Shown here: piece by piece, positions 16,572 to 25,600 of the stretch
Layout: the number at the start of each line of letters is the position of its first letter
Position numbering within the stretch: position 1 is the first letter of the stretch
Origin: CAVRTJ01 sp964507185
GTDB taxonomy: Bacteria > Acidobacteriota > UBA4820 > DSQY01
Length of the DNA stretch: 64,000 nucleotides
Direction of reading: 5' to 3'
NCBI GenBank assembly: GCA_964507185.1
Contig: CAZDOY010000006.1
Location: 40,789 to 104,788, forward strand
Translations under genes and position numbers: made by a program
Notes under the pieces: generated by a model
The model's database searches: none
The model's input: only the letters and a program-made list of their open reading frames with translations
What the model was told of the DNA's origin: nothing

Positions 16572-18296
16572 CTACGGCGGTCCTTCCGGCGGTCTTTCCG
16601 GATAGGGCACGGCGGGCTGCTCCTCGGGCGGGCTCACGATCGGTTTGAGAGGGAAGTACAGCGTGAAGATCGTACCCCGGCGCGGCTCGGAGTACACGTC
16701 GATTTCGCCTCCATGGCGCTTGACGATACCATAAACCACGGCCAGGCCCAGTCCGACGCCGTATGTCTCCTCTTTTGTGCTGAAGAAGGGTTCGAAAATG
16801 TGTTCGATTGTATCGGCATCCATGCCTGTGCCCGTATCTGTTATTTTGAAGAGAATGCCCGCCTTGCCGGGCGCGAGGCTCGTTGAAACCTCTAGCACGC
16901 CTTCCTGGGGCATGGCCTCGCACGCATTGATCATGATGGCGATGAGTGCCTGGACGATCTGCTGTCCGTTGCACGAAAGCTCGGGGAGGTCGGGATCGAG
17001 CTGCTTTCTGACGTCGATGTTCTGGAGATCCAGCCTGTGCTGCACGAGACGAAGCGACTCCTCCACGAGGTGGCTGGCGTCGTGACGTTCCAGGCGCAGA
17101 GGCTGTTTTCTGGAGAATTTGAGGAGGTCGTTCACGATATCCCCGCAGCGCGCCGCCTCGCTCTCCATCAAAGCGAGGTATCGGACGTCCTCCTCGCCGA
17201 GCGTGTTGTTCTGCTTGGCCAGGCGCTTTCTCAGCAGCTTGGCATAGGTCCTTATGCCCGCAAGCGGGTTGTTTATCTCGTGGGCGATGATAGCGGCCAG
17301 CCTGCCGAGCGTGGCCATTCGTTCCATGCGAAGGAGGTGGCTCTGTGCGCGCTGGAGTTCCTCCGTTTTGCTGGAGACCTTCTTTTGAAGGGTCTCGTTC
17401 CAGTGCTGAATGACCTGCATCGCCTCTTTGAGCCTCCGCGTCATGTCGTTGAAGGCGGCGGCTAGGATGCCCATTTCGTCGTGGGAGGATACGCGTATGA
17501 CGTGGTCGAGGTCGCCCGCGGCGACCTTCTGGGTGCCTTCCAGCAGGAGGCGGAAGGGTTTGTGCACGAGAAGAAAGGTAAAGAGCACAGCGAGGACGGC
17601 CGCAAGTAGGACGGACAGCGCGACGCCCGTAAAAGTTTTGCTGACGAAGGTGGTCATGGCCCTGTCCACTTTCTCCAGGGACATGTTCACGTCGAGGACC
17701 CCGAGTATCTTGTCGCTGGCGCCGTGCGCGTGGCAGGGGGCGTTGTAACAGGCAGCCTCGTTTTCGATCGGCTGGATGATTCCGACCGTCCTCGCGCCGT
17801 CTTGCTCGCGGAATATTCGGATACGGTCGCTCTTTTCGGGCTTTACGAGCGGCTTGCCCTGAGCGTGGCAAGCCACGCAGGCCTCAGCCTGTTTGTTCAC
17901 CATCGTTCCGCGTTCCGCCTTTTCGGTGGAGTAGATGATTCGGCCTTCCCTGTTGAAGATGCGCAACCGCACCATGCCGGGTTCGGTCGCGATGGTGTCC
18001 ATGATCTCGTGGAGCTGCTGGGTATTGTTCTGGAGCATTGACGACCGCGCGGAACGGCGGACGAGGTCCGCGATCCGGTCGGCGGATTGGTAGACGGCCT
18101 CCTGCAGACCTGCCCTGTGCCTGTAGGTGGTGTAGAGGCCCAAGCCGCCCGTTGTGAGGACCATCGCGGCAACGAGGGTTGCCATGAGTTTGATCGTCAG
18201 GCCGTGGAACCACCAGGTCTTCTGCACAATCCCCCCCAGTCTTGACTTCAGGCGGGCGAGCGAGGAGTAACCGGTCCGGTGGTGGCGCCCCCGCAT
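16572..18296 (-). CDS. Sensor histidine kinase with periplasmic c-type heme-binding sensor region
   Basis: The 574-residue kinase has an N-terminal membrane helix (about 35-58), a periplasmic region, a second helix (about 215-240), HAMP, HisKA with phospho-His near 339 (AAIIAHEINNP), and a HATPase_c domain. The periplasmic region carries a c-type heme motif CVACH (C140, C143, H144). It also has a second, unusual CX4CH motif (C183, C188, H189). Such sensors respond to redox state or small ligands such as NO. Covalent heme attachment needs the cytochrome c maturation system. It pairs with the sigma-54 regulator downstream. GGGAGCTGAG precedes the start. Confidence 0.9.
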   Translation of the reverse strand: MRGRHHRTGYSSLARLKSRLGGIVQKTWWFHGLTIKLMATLVAAMVLTTGGLGLYTTYRHRAGLQEAVYQSADRIADLVRRSARSSMLQNNTQQLHEIMDTIATEPGMVRLRIFNREGRIIYSTEKAERGTMVNKQAEACVACHAQGKPLVKPEKSDRIRIFREQDGARTVGIIQPIENEAACYNAPCHAHGASDKILGVLDVNMSLEKVDRAMTTFVSKTFTGVALSVLLAAVLAVLFTFLLVHKPFRLLLEGTQKVAAGDLDHVIRVSSHDEMGILAAAFNDMTRRLKEAMQVIQHWNETLQKKVSSKTEELQRAQSHLLRMERMATLGRLAAIIAHEINNPLAGIRTYAKLLRKRLAKQNNTLGEEDVRYLALMESEAARCGDIVNDLLKFSRKQPLRLERHDASHLVEESLRLVQHRLDLQNIDVRKQLDPDLPELSCNGQQIVQALIAIMINACEAMPQEGVLEVSTSLAPGKAGILFKITDTGTGMDADTIEHIFEPFFSTKEETYGVGLGLAVVYGIVKRHGGEIDVYSEPRRGTIFTLYFPLKPIVSPPEEQPAVPYPERPPEGPP

Positions 18297-18588
18297 CTCA
18301 GCTCCCGCTCGCGACCGGCAACATCGTCGCCCTGACTCTAATATAGGACAAAGGAGGCAAGACGGCGACTATAATTGTAGGAAAGATCGGCACTGCGCAA
18401 ACTGACCCGGCGTGAGGGGGTGTGGAAAAACGAGACGCTGTCATGAACCATCTCCATGGGGGCGTACCGCAGTCGGGTGGAAGCCGTAAGGGCCGAGCGC
18501 CGCGCGGCCCGATGAGGGGATCGTCCGAGCCCCGGGTAGAGGCGCCCGGACGCGCATTGCCGCAGGGCCGACGGCCGCCGGCAACCCG
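18297..18588. other. GC-rich intergenic region, possibly structured
   Basis: Between the GcvH-like gene and the kinase gene (both minus) lie 292 bp with no supported ORF. Two short perfect stems are seen: 18490-18495 GGGCCG with 18505-18510 CGGCCC, and 18522-18527 CGTCCG with 18547-18552 CGGACG. The former could sit in a leader or transcript end. I recognise no riboswitch. Confidence 0.4.
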
Positions 18589-19278
18589 CTAGATGTCCTC
18601 TTTCATGAAGTCGCGTCGAAAACGGTCCCAGGCGTCGCTGCCGAGGCATGGAACGATGCCGCTAATGGGCGTCCCGCCGTCGGCGGCCGTCCTGTAGTCT
18701 TCCCGGTAGCCTTCGACGAAACCGCGGAATCTTCCCACCTCCTCGCTGAGGTAGTGCCTGGCCTGGCCGGCCACCCTCAGCTCCGGGAGATCATCCTCGA
18801 GCCGCGTGGGCTTGAGCAGGACGAACCATGCCGCACCGTAAGGATCGTGGGCGGCCTTGTCGGGATCAGGGGACAGCTCGACGTTGACGTCCTGCACGAT
18901 GCCCCCGGTCGGTGCACACAGGTGGGCCAGGTTCTTTCCCTTATAGAATCTGACGAGCGGTTCACCCGCGCGGACGCGCGTTCCAACCTTCGGCAATTCC
19001 ATCGTGTCCGGACTGCCGAGCATCTGCCACCCGAAAGTGTCCATGCCGACACGAACGTGCCCGGTCCTCTCCAGGGACGCCCATGCATGCCCGTCGGACA
19101 GGAAGAGGCCCTCGGGAATGGAAACCTTCCACTGCAGGGCTTCAAGGGGAACGAGTCGCGGTTTTTCCGGTGCCGAACTGGAAGTTTGATCCGGGCGCCT
19201 CTTCCTGATGACGAGAAGATCCAAGAGAAGAAAAGCGACGATTGCGACTGCGACGAGTACGGCGACCATTTGGGCCAC
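18589..19278 (-). CDS. Membrane-anchored glycine-cleavage H-protein-like (lipoyl/biotinyl-type) protein
   Basis: The 229-residue protein has an N-terminal transmembrane helix (VAVLVAVAIVAFLLLDLLVI). A GcvH-like barrel follows: GHAWASLERTGHVRVGMDTFG, then the turn GEPLVRFYKGKNLAHLCAPTGG. Counting back from the AP-GG motif, the second Lys of YKGK falls where GcvH carries its lipoyl-lysine, although the usual ESVKA context is lost. Membrane anchoring is not normal for the glycine cleavage system, and no gcvT or gcvP lies nearby. A good ribosome site (AAAGGAGG) and a sigma-54 promoter precede it. It may be a redox or carrier protein controlled by the NtrC/heme-kinase pair downstream. Confidence 0.72.
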   Translation of the reverse strand: MAQMVAVLVAVAIVAFLLLDLLVIRKRRPDQTSSSAPEKPRLVPLEALQWKVSIPEGLFLSDGHAWASLERTGHVRVGMDTFGWQMLGSPDTMELPKVGTRVRAGEPLVRFYKGKNLAHLCAPTGGIVQDVNVELSPDPDKAAHDPYGAAWFVLLKPTRLEDDLPELRVAGQARHYLSEEVGRFRGFVEGYREDYRTAADGGTPISGIVPCLGSDAWDRFRRDFMKEDI

Positions 19279-19348
19279 CTCCTTTCCTCAGAGGGACGGT
19301 GCGGGATCATGGCCTCTTCTATGCCCCGGTCCCTTCGTTTCTATATAA

Positions 19349-19364
19349 GCAAGAGCGCTGCCAA
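19349..19364 (-). promoter_or_regulatory. Sigma-54 (-24/-12) promoter for the GcvH-like gene
   Basis: On the minus strand the sequence reads TTGGCAGCGCTCTTGC followed by TT. It has GG at -24, GC at -12, and exactly the consensus spacing of TGGCACG-N4-TTGC. The deduced start of transcription lies near 19337, about 60 bases before the GcvH-like start codon. An NtrC-type activator gene lies in the same gene run. Confidence 0.72.
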
Positions 19365-19629
19365 AGAATGGCGAGTTGAATATCTGTGTAACTGGCTGAA
19401 AAGAAAGGAGATGCGGGTTTGTGCAAAACAGGGAATGTGCAGGGTTGTGGAAGAAAGCCACAGTCAGTCGGCGCCAGGGAGGCCTCGGTGGTCTGTAAGC
19501 GTGTGATAAATAAGGTTCATAGAGGTACCGGTGTGACGTTGTAGGACATAACAACAGGGTGACGAGAAACGCGACACACTTCCTGCCGGAGGTGACGCCC
19601 TTGACAGGCGGTGTAGAGGGTCATATATT

Positions 19630-19658
19630 AACCATCTAGTTGGTTTAACCAGCTGGTT
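19630..19658. promoter_or_regulatory. Overlapping palindromic operator, probably for the adjacent TetR regulator
   Basis: AACCA and TGGTT half-sites alternate: a dyad at 19630-19645 (AACCA-N6-TGGTT) abuts a perfect palindrome AACCAGCTGGTT at 19647-19658. The centre of the block is about 37 bp before the TetR start, a position suited to autorepression of the regulator and the exporter operon behind it. Confidence 0.6.
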
Positions 19659-19680
19659 CACTCGTTGGTACGGAGTTGCG

Positions 19681-20206
19681 ATGCCCCCCAAGAAGAGACG
19701 TTCAAGCGATAAGCACGCGACGAAGGATCCGAGGAGACGCATCTTGAACGCGGCCTCCAAGGTTTTCTCCGAAGATGGTTTTGCGGGTGCCCGAGTCGAC
19801 CGCATTGCGGAGAGGGCCGGTGTGAACAAGGCCATGCTCTACTACCACGTGGGCGATAAGGAGGCGCTGTACGAGGCCGTCCTCGTGCATAATTTCNNNN
19901 NNNNNNNNNNNNNNNNNNNNNNNNNNNNNNNNNNNNNNNNNNNNNNNNNNNNNNNNNNNNNNNNNNNNNNNNNNNNNNNNNNNNNNNNNNNNNNNNCGGC
20001 GGGAAGGCGTCTTTCGGGACGTCAATCCGCTCCTCACGCATCTCGCCATAGTCGGCAGCACCGTGTTCCTCATCGCGAGCGGGCCTATCAGGCAGAGGTT
20101 CAACGAAGTTCTGGGCGTCATCGATCAATCGGACCTCGAAGACGAAGCCCTGGGTGGCAGGATCGCGGATCTTATTCTCAACGGCATTCGAAAGACTGAT
20201 GAATAG
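19681..20206 (+). CDS. TetR-family regulator (CecR/YbiH-like), interrupted by an assembly gap
   Basis: The N-terminal 72 residues carry the TetR helix-turn-helix (ILNAASKVFSEDGFAGARVDRIAERAG, then KAMLYYHVGDKEALYEAVL). After 100 Ns the coding resumes out of phase at 19997 and gives a 69-residue C-terminus ending GIRKTDE at TAG 20204-20206. The frame difference only reflects the arbitrary gap length. With a usual length of about 200-220 residues, roughly 60-80 codons are missing. GGAG lies 5 bases before the ATG. Position ahead of an HlyD/ABC/ABC/permease/permease operon matches E. coli cecR (ybiH) ahead of ybhGFSR. Confidence 0.85.
19897..19996. other. Scaffold gap (100 N), true missing sequence
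   Basis: The flanks share no duplicated sequence and the TetR reading frame shifts across the Ns, so real bases are missing. This contrasts with the two other gaps in the window. Confidence 0.95.
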
Positions 20207-20282
20207 ACGGCGCTGGGACCGGGGCGAAGCTTCGGTCTCAGAAGCCGCGTACGAGGAAGTACATATCGCCGGAGGCACGAGC

Positions 20283-21275
20283 ATGAAAGCAAAACGGGCA
20301 CTCATCATAATTCCTGTCGCAGTCGCGGTGGCGGCCCTGGTCTACTTCATCGGGTTCCATTCTTCCCGGGGCGGCGACCACCAGATACACGTCTCCGGGA
20401 ACGTGGAGGCCACGGAGGTGGCCGTCAGCTTCCGAATACCGGGCAGGGTTATCGCCCGCCTCGTTGACGAGGGCCAGTCCGTGAAACGCGGGCAGGTCAT
20501 CGCCCGCCTCGATGATTCGGATTTGAAGGAACAGCTCGCGGAGCGGGAGGCCGCCTTGGAGGCGGCCAGGGCGAACCTCTCCGAACTGGTCAGGGGCTAC
20601 AGACCCGAGGAGGTGGCTCAAGGGCGGGCCAATCTCGCCGCCGCCGCCGCAGAACTGGCCAAAGAAAAAGCGGACATGGGACGGGCCCGCACGCTCTACG
20701 ACAAGGAAGTGATCTCGGCCCGCGAGTTCGATGCGGCACGGGCCGCATACCAATCCGCGGTTTCCAAAGAGAAGGACGCAAAGGAAAAGTTGGCCGTGCT
20801 CGTAAAGGGCCCGCGGACAGAGCAGATCGAGGCTGCACGGGCCAGGGCGAAACAGGCCGAAAAGGTCGTGGGCCTGGCGAAACTTCAGCTGGACTACGCG
20901 ACCCTGTACTCTCCGCTGTCGGGCATGGTGCTGTCGAAAAACGTGGAGGATGGCGAATACGTCCAACCGGGTACGCCCGTGATCACCGCGGCGGATCTCG
21001 CCACGGTCTATATCCGGGCCTACATCGAGGAATCCGACCTGGGACGCGTGAAGCTTGGAGAACCCGCAAAGGTCACGACGGACAGCTACCCGGGAAAGAG
21101 CTACAAGGGGCGCGTATCCTTCATCGCCTCGGAGGCCGAGTTCACGCCCCGCACCGTCCAGACCAGGGGCGAGCGGGTCAAGCTCGTGTACAGGATAAAG
21201 ATCGACGTGAACAATCCGAAGCAGGAACTGAAGCCGGGCATGCCCGCGGACGCGGTTCTGCAAGAGAACGGGTAA
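20283..21275 (+). CDS. HlyD-family membrane fusion protein (YbhG-like)
   Basis: The 330-residue protein has an N-terminal membrane anchor (ALIIIPVAVAVAALVYFIG), a first lipoyl half-motif (VSFRIPGRVIARLVDEGQSV), a long alpha-helical hairpin rich in Ala/Glu (about residues 80-185), the second lipoyl half (YSPLSGMVLSKNVEDGEYV) and a beta-barrel domain. It would bridge the inner-membrane ABC exporter to TolC in the periplasm. ATG 20283 was chosen for the GGAGG 7 bases upstream; an open frame extends to 20154 but overlaps the TetR gene. It is the first structural gene of the exporter operon. Confidence 0.93.
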   Translation: MKAKRALIIIPVAVAVAALVYFIGFHSSRGGDHQIHVSGNVEATEVAVSFRIPGRVIARLVDEGQSVKRGQVIARLDDSDLKEQLAEREAALEAARANLSELVRGYRPEEVAQGRANLAAAAAELAKEKADMGRARTLYDKEVISAREFDAARAAYQSAVSKEKDAKEKLAVLVKGPRTEQIEAARARAKQAEKVVGLAKLQLDYATLYSPLSGMVLSKNVEDGEYVQPGTPVITAADLATVYIRAYIEESDLGRVKLGEPAKVTTDSYPGKSYKGRVSFIASEAEFTPRTVQTRGERVKLVYRIKIDVNNPKQELKPGMPADAVLQENG

Positions 21276-21371
21276 CATGGGAAGACCATGCTCACCATCG
21301 GATACCCGGCTCGATATCGCTCCTCCCGCCATGCGGAGGGGCTTGGAGATACCCCCACACGGAGCGGAATC

Positions 21372-22292
21372 GTGGTGACGATTGAACTCGAGCGCCTCAC
21401 GCGCGTTTTTAAAGACCTGACGGCCGTCGATGCGCTCTCGATCGCCGTCGAGGAGGGCGAGATCTTCGGCCTGGTGGGGCCGGACGGAGCCGGAAAGACG
21501 ACGACCATGCGCATGCTCACGGCTATCCTTCCGCCCTCCTCCGGCGAGGCCAGGGTGCTGGGGCGCGACGTCGTGACCCAGGCCGAGGCCGTCAAAGACG
21601 AGATCGGCTACATGAGCCAGCGCTTCGGCCTCTATCCCGACCTCACGGTCGAAGAGAACATACGGTTCTACGGCGACATATACGGTGTCACGGGGAGACT
21701 GTTCAGGACCAGGATGGACGAGTTGCTGGCATTTTCGAATCTCACGCCCTTCAGGAAGCGCTTTGCTGGAAACCTGTCGGGAGGTATGAAACAGAAGCTC
21801 GGCCTGGCCTGCGCTCTCATTCACACGCCGAAGGTTCTCTTCCTGGACGAGCCGACGAACGGCGTGGATCCGGTGTCGCGCAGGGACTTCTGGCGCATCC
21901 TCTACAAGTTGCTCCAGGAAGGCGTCACCATCTTCGTGTCCACCGCGTACCTGGACGAGGCTGAACGCTGCACCCGCGTGGGGCTCATGCACAAGGGACG
22001 CCTCATGGCCCTGGGTACGCCCGCGGAGGTGAAGTCGCTCATGCGGGGTTCTCTCCTGGAGGTGACGTGCGGGGAGGCACGGCGCGCGGCTGATGTGCTG
22101 AGGTCTTCGGGGTTCGGGTCGGTGACAGCGTTCGGGGATCGCCTTCATATCGTCGTCGGGGAAACCACCGAAGCGCGCGCGCGCGTTCGTTCGGCGCTGG
22201 AAGCCGCCGGCATCAGCTGCGGCGACGCGCGCGTGGTCGAACCGACTCTCGAGGACGTCTTCGTCTCATCCCTTTCGGGAGATGCGCCATGA
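21372..22292 (+). CDS. ABC exporter ATPase, first of two (YbhF N-half-like)
   Basis: A single ATPase domain shows Walker A GPDGAGKTT, signature NLSGGMKQKLGLA, and Walker B VLFLDEPTNGVD. The C-terminal extension ends TLEDVFVSSL, typical of drug-exporter ATPases. I prefer GTG 21372, which has GGAG 7 bases upstream and starts the protein where homologues start (VVTIELERLTRVF). An ATG at 21288 would add 28 residues of unconserved sequence. The stop overlaps the start of the second ATPase by 4 bases, so the two are translationally coupled. In E. coli the same two domains are fused in YbhF. Confidence 0.9.
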   Translation: MVTIELERLTRVFKDLTAVDALSIAVEEGEIFGLVGPDGAGKTTTMRMLTAILPPSSGEARVLGRDVVTQAEAVKDEIGYMSQRFGLYPDLTVEENIRFYGDIYGVTGRLFRTRMDELLAFSNLTPFRKRFAGNLSGGMKQKLGLACALIHTPKVLFLDEPTNGVDPVSRRDFWRILYKLLQEGVTIFVSTAYLDEAERCTRVGLMHKGRLMALGTPAEVKSLMRGSLLEVTCGEARRAADVLRSSGFGSVTAFGDRLHIVVGETTEARARVRSALEAAGISCGDARVVEPTLEDVFVSSLSGDAP

Positions 22293-23272
22293 GCACCAGG
22301 CCCGTCCCGAACGGTGACAATGCCGTGACAATCCGCGACCTCGAACGCCGTTTCGGGGACTTCGTCGCCGTCAACAAAATCAGCCTCAGCGTCGGACGGG
22401 GAGAGGTCTTCGGTTTCCTGGGTCCCAACGGCGCCGGAAAGTCGACGACCATCCGCATGCTGTGCGGTCTTCTCGCGCCGACATCGGGAAGCGGGACCGT
22501 GGCCGGGTTCGACATCAACAGGGAGCCCGAAGCGATCAAGCGCAACATCGGCTACATGAGCCAGAAGTTCTCGCTCTACGAGGACCTCACGGTGGAGCAG
22601 AACATCGATTTCTACAGCGGGATCTACCGCATACCCCGCGAGAAAAAGGCCGCGCGAAAGGCCTGGGTTCTCGAGATGGCAAACCTGAAAGACCATCGAA
22701 AAACGGCCACCAGCCTCCTGCCCGGGGGCTGGAAACAGCGGTTGTCGCTCGGGTGTGCGCTCCTCCACGAGCCGCCGATTCTCTTCCTCGACGAGCCGAC
22801 ATCGGGCGTCGATCCGATCAGCCGGCGCAGCTTCTGGGATCTCATCTACGAGATGGCCGGGCGGGGGGTCACGGTCTTCGTCACGACGCACTACATGGAA
22901 GAGGCCGAGTATTGTGACCGTCTGGGGCTCATTTACAGGGGCGAACTCATCGCGACGGGCACCCCCATGGAGCTCAAGACTCTCTACATGCGGGACGAGG
23001 TGCTGGAGGTGGCGTGCGACAGACCGTTCCAGGCCATGGCGGCCCTTGAGGCGATTCCCGGCGTCAAGGAGGCCGCGCTGTTCGGAAACAAGATCCACGC
23101 GGCCGCCGATAATGCGGAAGAACTGGCCGGGCGGCTGCGGGAGGATCTTCCCCGCGCCGGCTTCAATGTCGTTGAGCTGAGACGGATCACGCCTTCGCTG
23201 GAAGACGTGTTCGTGTCCCTCATCGAGGCCCGCGACCGCGCCGAAACGCCGCAGAAGGAGTTCGCACGATGA
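22289..23272 (+). CDS. ABC exporter ATPase, second of two (YbhF C-half-like)
   Basis: The 327-residue ATPase has Walker A GPNGAGKST, a degenerate signature LLPGGWKQRLSLG (Pro-Gly-Gly-Trp instead of Ser-Gly-Gly-Gln), Walker B ILFLDEPTSGVD and the terminal SLEDVFVSL motif. The odd signature suggests an asymmetric pair in which one composite ATP site may be weakened (inference). ATGA overlap with the first ATPase and GGGAG upstream fix the start. The permease genes follow after 43 bp. Confidence 0.92.
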   Translation: MSTRPVPNGDNAVTIRDLERRFGDFVAVNKISLSVGRGEVFGFLGPNGAGKSTTIRMLCGLLAPTSGSGTVAGFDINREPEAIKRNIGYMSQKFSLYEDLTVEQNIDFYSGIYRIPREKKAARKAWVLEMANLKDHRKTATSLLPGGWKQRLSLGCALLHEPPILFLDEPTSGVDPISRRSFWDLIYEMAGRGVTVFVTTHYMEEAEYCDRLGLIYRGELIATGTPMELKTLYMRDEVLEVACDRPFQAMAALEAIPGVKEAALFGNKIHAAADNAEELAGRLREDLPRAGFNVVELRRITPSLEDVFVSLIEARDRAETPQKEFAR

Positions 23273-23315
23273 GACAAGCCACGGAGTCAACCGGGCGCCT
23301 GATGGAGGCGGCACC

Positions 23316-24449
23316 ATGAAGGCGCGTCGCACGTGGGCCGTCGCCCGCAAGGAGTTTATCCACATCGTTCGCGATCCCAGGGCGCTCGGAATCGCCATCG
23401 TTCTGCCCATGGTCCTTCTGTTCCTGTTCGGATTTGCGCTCACGCTCGATGTGGACAACGTGCCCATAATGGTATGGGACCAGAACAATACGCCCGCCAG
23501 CCGGGATCTCGTGGACCGGTTCACGGGTTCACGGTATTTCACGCTCGCGGGTACGGCGGACAATTACCGGTCCATCGTCCGGGCCGTGGACCGCCGCGAT
23601 GCCCTTATGGCACTCGTCATCCCGACTGATTTCGAACGCAAGCTGGAATCGGGCCGGGGAACGGACGTTCAGTTGCTCGTGGACGGCAGCGACGCCAACA
23701 CGGCCTCCCTGGCCATCGGGTACGCGCGGGCAATAGTCCAGACGTATGCAGGCGGGGTGCAGATAAGACTCGCGCGGAGGATGCTCGGACGGCCCCTTTC
23801 CCTCCCCCTGGAGCTGTATCCGAGGGTCTGGTACAACACCGACATGGATTCGACTGACTTCATCGTGCCGGGGCTCATCGCGGTCATCATGATGATCATC
23901 GCGGCGCTGCTCACCTCCCTCACGGTGGCGCGCGAGTGGGAAACGGGGACGATGGAACAGCTCATATCCACGCCCCTCAAGGGAGCGGAACTCATCATCG
24001 GCAAGCTCATTCCCTATTTCGCCGTAGGCATGCTGGACATGCTCCTTTCGGTGCTGATGGGACGTTTCGTATTCGGCGTGCCGCTTCGAGGCAGCGTCCT
24101 GGCCCTCTTCGGCATGTCTTCCGTGTTCCTTGTGGGAGCGCTGGCGCTCGGGATATTCATCAGCATCGCCACGAAGAACCAGCTCATGGCCAGCCAGTTC
24201 GCATTCGTTCTGACCTTCCTTCCTGCGTTTCTTCTCTCGGGCTTCATGTTCGATATCGCCAACATGCCGAAGGCCCTCCAAATGGTGACGTATCTCGTTC
24301 CGGCCCGGTACTTCGTGACCATGCTCAGGGGGCTCTACCTGAAGGGCGTGGGACCGGCGGTCCTCTGGTCGGACGGCATTTTTCTGGTGATCTTCGCGGT
24401 GCTCATGCTGGCCCTGTCGCTCAAGAAGTTCAAGAAGCAACTGGCCTGA
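23316..24449 (+). CDS. ABC-2 type permease (YbhS-like)
   Basis: The 377-residue protein has the ABC2_membrane_3 layout: one N-terminal helix (ALGIAIVLPMVLLFLFGFALTLD trimmed), a large periplasmic domain of about 150 residues, then five or six helices. The first of these begins DFIVPGLIAVIMMIIAALLTS. The conserved ERG-like segment reads EWETGTMEQLISTPL. It would form a heterodimer with the next gene product. GGAGG precedes the ATG by 7 bases. Confidence 0.92.
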   Translation: MKARRTWAVARKEFIHIVRDPRALGIAIVLPMVLLFLFGFALTLDVDNVPIMVWDQNNTPASRDLVDRFTGSRYFTLAGTADNYRSIVRAVDRRDALMALVIPTDFERKLESGRGTDVQLLVDGSDANTASLAIGYARAIVQTYAGGVQIRLARRMLGRPLSLPLELYPRVWYNTDMDSTDFIVPGLIAVIMMIIAALLTSLTVAREWETGTMEQLISTPLKGAELIIGKLIPYFAVGMLDMLLSVLMGRFVFGVPLRGSVLALFGMSSVFLVGALALGIFISIATKNQLMASQFAFVLTFLPAFLLSGFMFDIANMPKALQMVTYLVPARYFVTMLRGLYLKGVGPAVLWSDGIFLVIFAVLMLALSLKKFKKQLA

Positions 24450-24457
24450 GGTCTGAC

Positions 24458-25588
24458 ATGTTCGAACGTCTAAAACACATGCTCATAAAAGAATTCATCC
24501 AGATGCTCAAGGACCCGCGCATGCGGGCCGTCATCGTTGTCATCCCCATCTTTCAGGTGATCATCTTCGGGTACGCGGTCACGACGGACGTTCGCAACAT
24601 CGCAACGGCCGTTCTGGACCTGGACAACAGCGTGCAGAGCAGGCAGCTCCTCGCACGTTTCGAAGGCTCGCAGCATTTCGAATTCGTCGACTATCTCAAC
24701 AGCGAGAGTGACGTCAGGCCGGTCCTCGATGGAGGGCACGCCAGGGCCGTTCTCCTGATCAACAGGGGATTCGGAGACGACGTGGCCGCGGGGCGAACGG
24801 GAAAACTGCAGATCCTTCTGGACGGCACCGACTCCAATACGGCAGGGATCGTTCTCAACTACGCGTCCCAGATCGGGGCTCGATACAACGCGGACGTTCT
24901 GGTACGTCGCGTCGAGGCCATGACGGGCCGCGTCATTCCCCCTTCGCCGGTGACCTTGCGTTGGCGCGCCTGGTTCAACCCGAACCTGGAGAGCCGAAAC
25001 TTCTACGTGCCCGGTGTTATCGCGCTGCTGGTCATGGTCATCTCGGTCATTCTGTCGAGCATGGCCATCGTGCGGGAAAAGGAGATCGGCACCATCGAGC
25101 AGATCATGGTGACCCCCATCGGCCGGGTGGAGTTCATCCTCGGCAAGACCCTGCCGTTTGCGCTCATCGGCTTTCTGGATGTCGTGTTGATCAGCCTCAT
25201 AGCGGTTTTCTGGTTCCGGATCCCCATCGAGGGCGACCCCCTCGTTCTCCTTTTCTCCACCGCGCTCTACCTTATGTGCACGCTGGGTGTGGGGCTCCTC
25301 ATATCCACGATGAGCGAGACGCAGCAGCAGGCCATGATGACCGCCTTCTTCTTCATGCTTCCGGCCGTCCTGCTGTCGGGGTTCATCTATCCCATCGCCA
25401 ACATGCCCGTGGCGATCCAGTGGCTGACGCTGGTGGATCCCCTCCGCTACTTCATCGTGATCATCCGCGGCGTCTTCCTGAAAGGGATCGGCGTCGCCGT
25501 GCTGTGGCCTCAGATGGCCGGCCTGCTGGTGCTGGGCACGATCCTGCTCGCCCTCGCCGCCGCCCGGTTCAAGAAAACCATGGCCTAA
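24458..25588 (+). CDS. ABC-2 type permease (YbhR-like)
   Basis: The 376-residue permease has the same layout as the preceding one: N-terminal helix, periplasmic domain with the DGTDSN motif, then a helix bundle beginning FYVPGVIALLVMVISVILS and the loop EKEIGTIEQIMVTP. ATG 24458 has GAGG 6 bases upstream and lies 8 bases after the previous stop; the open frame continues upstream but only as a shadow of that gene. It completes the inner-membrane part of the exporter. Confidence 0.93.
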   Translation: MFERLKHMLIKEFIQMLKDPRMRAVIVVIPIFQVIIFGYAVTTDVRNIATAVLDLDNSVQSRQLLARFEGSQHFEFVDYLNSESDVRPVLDGGHARAVLLINRGFGDDVAAGRTGKLQILLDGTDSNTAGIVLNYASQIGARYNADVLVRRVEAMTGRVIPPSPVTLRWRAWFNPNLESRNFYVPGVIALLVMVISVILSSMAIVREKEIGTIEQIMVTPIGRVEFILGKTLPFALIGFLDVVLISLIAVFWFRIPIEGDPLVLLFSTALYLMCTLGVGLLISTMSETQQQAMMTAFFFMLPAVLLSGFIYPIANMPVAIQWLTLVDPLRYFIVIIRGVFLKGIGVAVLWPQMAGLLVLGTILLALAAARFKKTMA

Positions 25589-25600
25589 GGAGACCGAACC

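Larger units (their letters stand above)
19279..19680. other. Divergent intergenic region between GcvH-like and TetR genes
   Basis: This 402-bp region holds a sigma-54 promoter firing left (19349-19364) and overlapping palindromes just before the TetR gene (19630-19658). I see no gene in it. Confidence 0.6.

Noticed and set aside
18490..18552. Riboswitch or small RNA in the GC-rich spacer before the heme-kinase gene
   Set aside because: Two short stems only; no known aptamer pattern, promoter or terminator accompanies them.
20238..22148. 636-codon minus-strand frame across the HlyD and ATPase genes
   Set aside because: Shadow of two well-supported plus-strand genes; low-complexity composition typical of antisense GC-rich frames.
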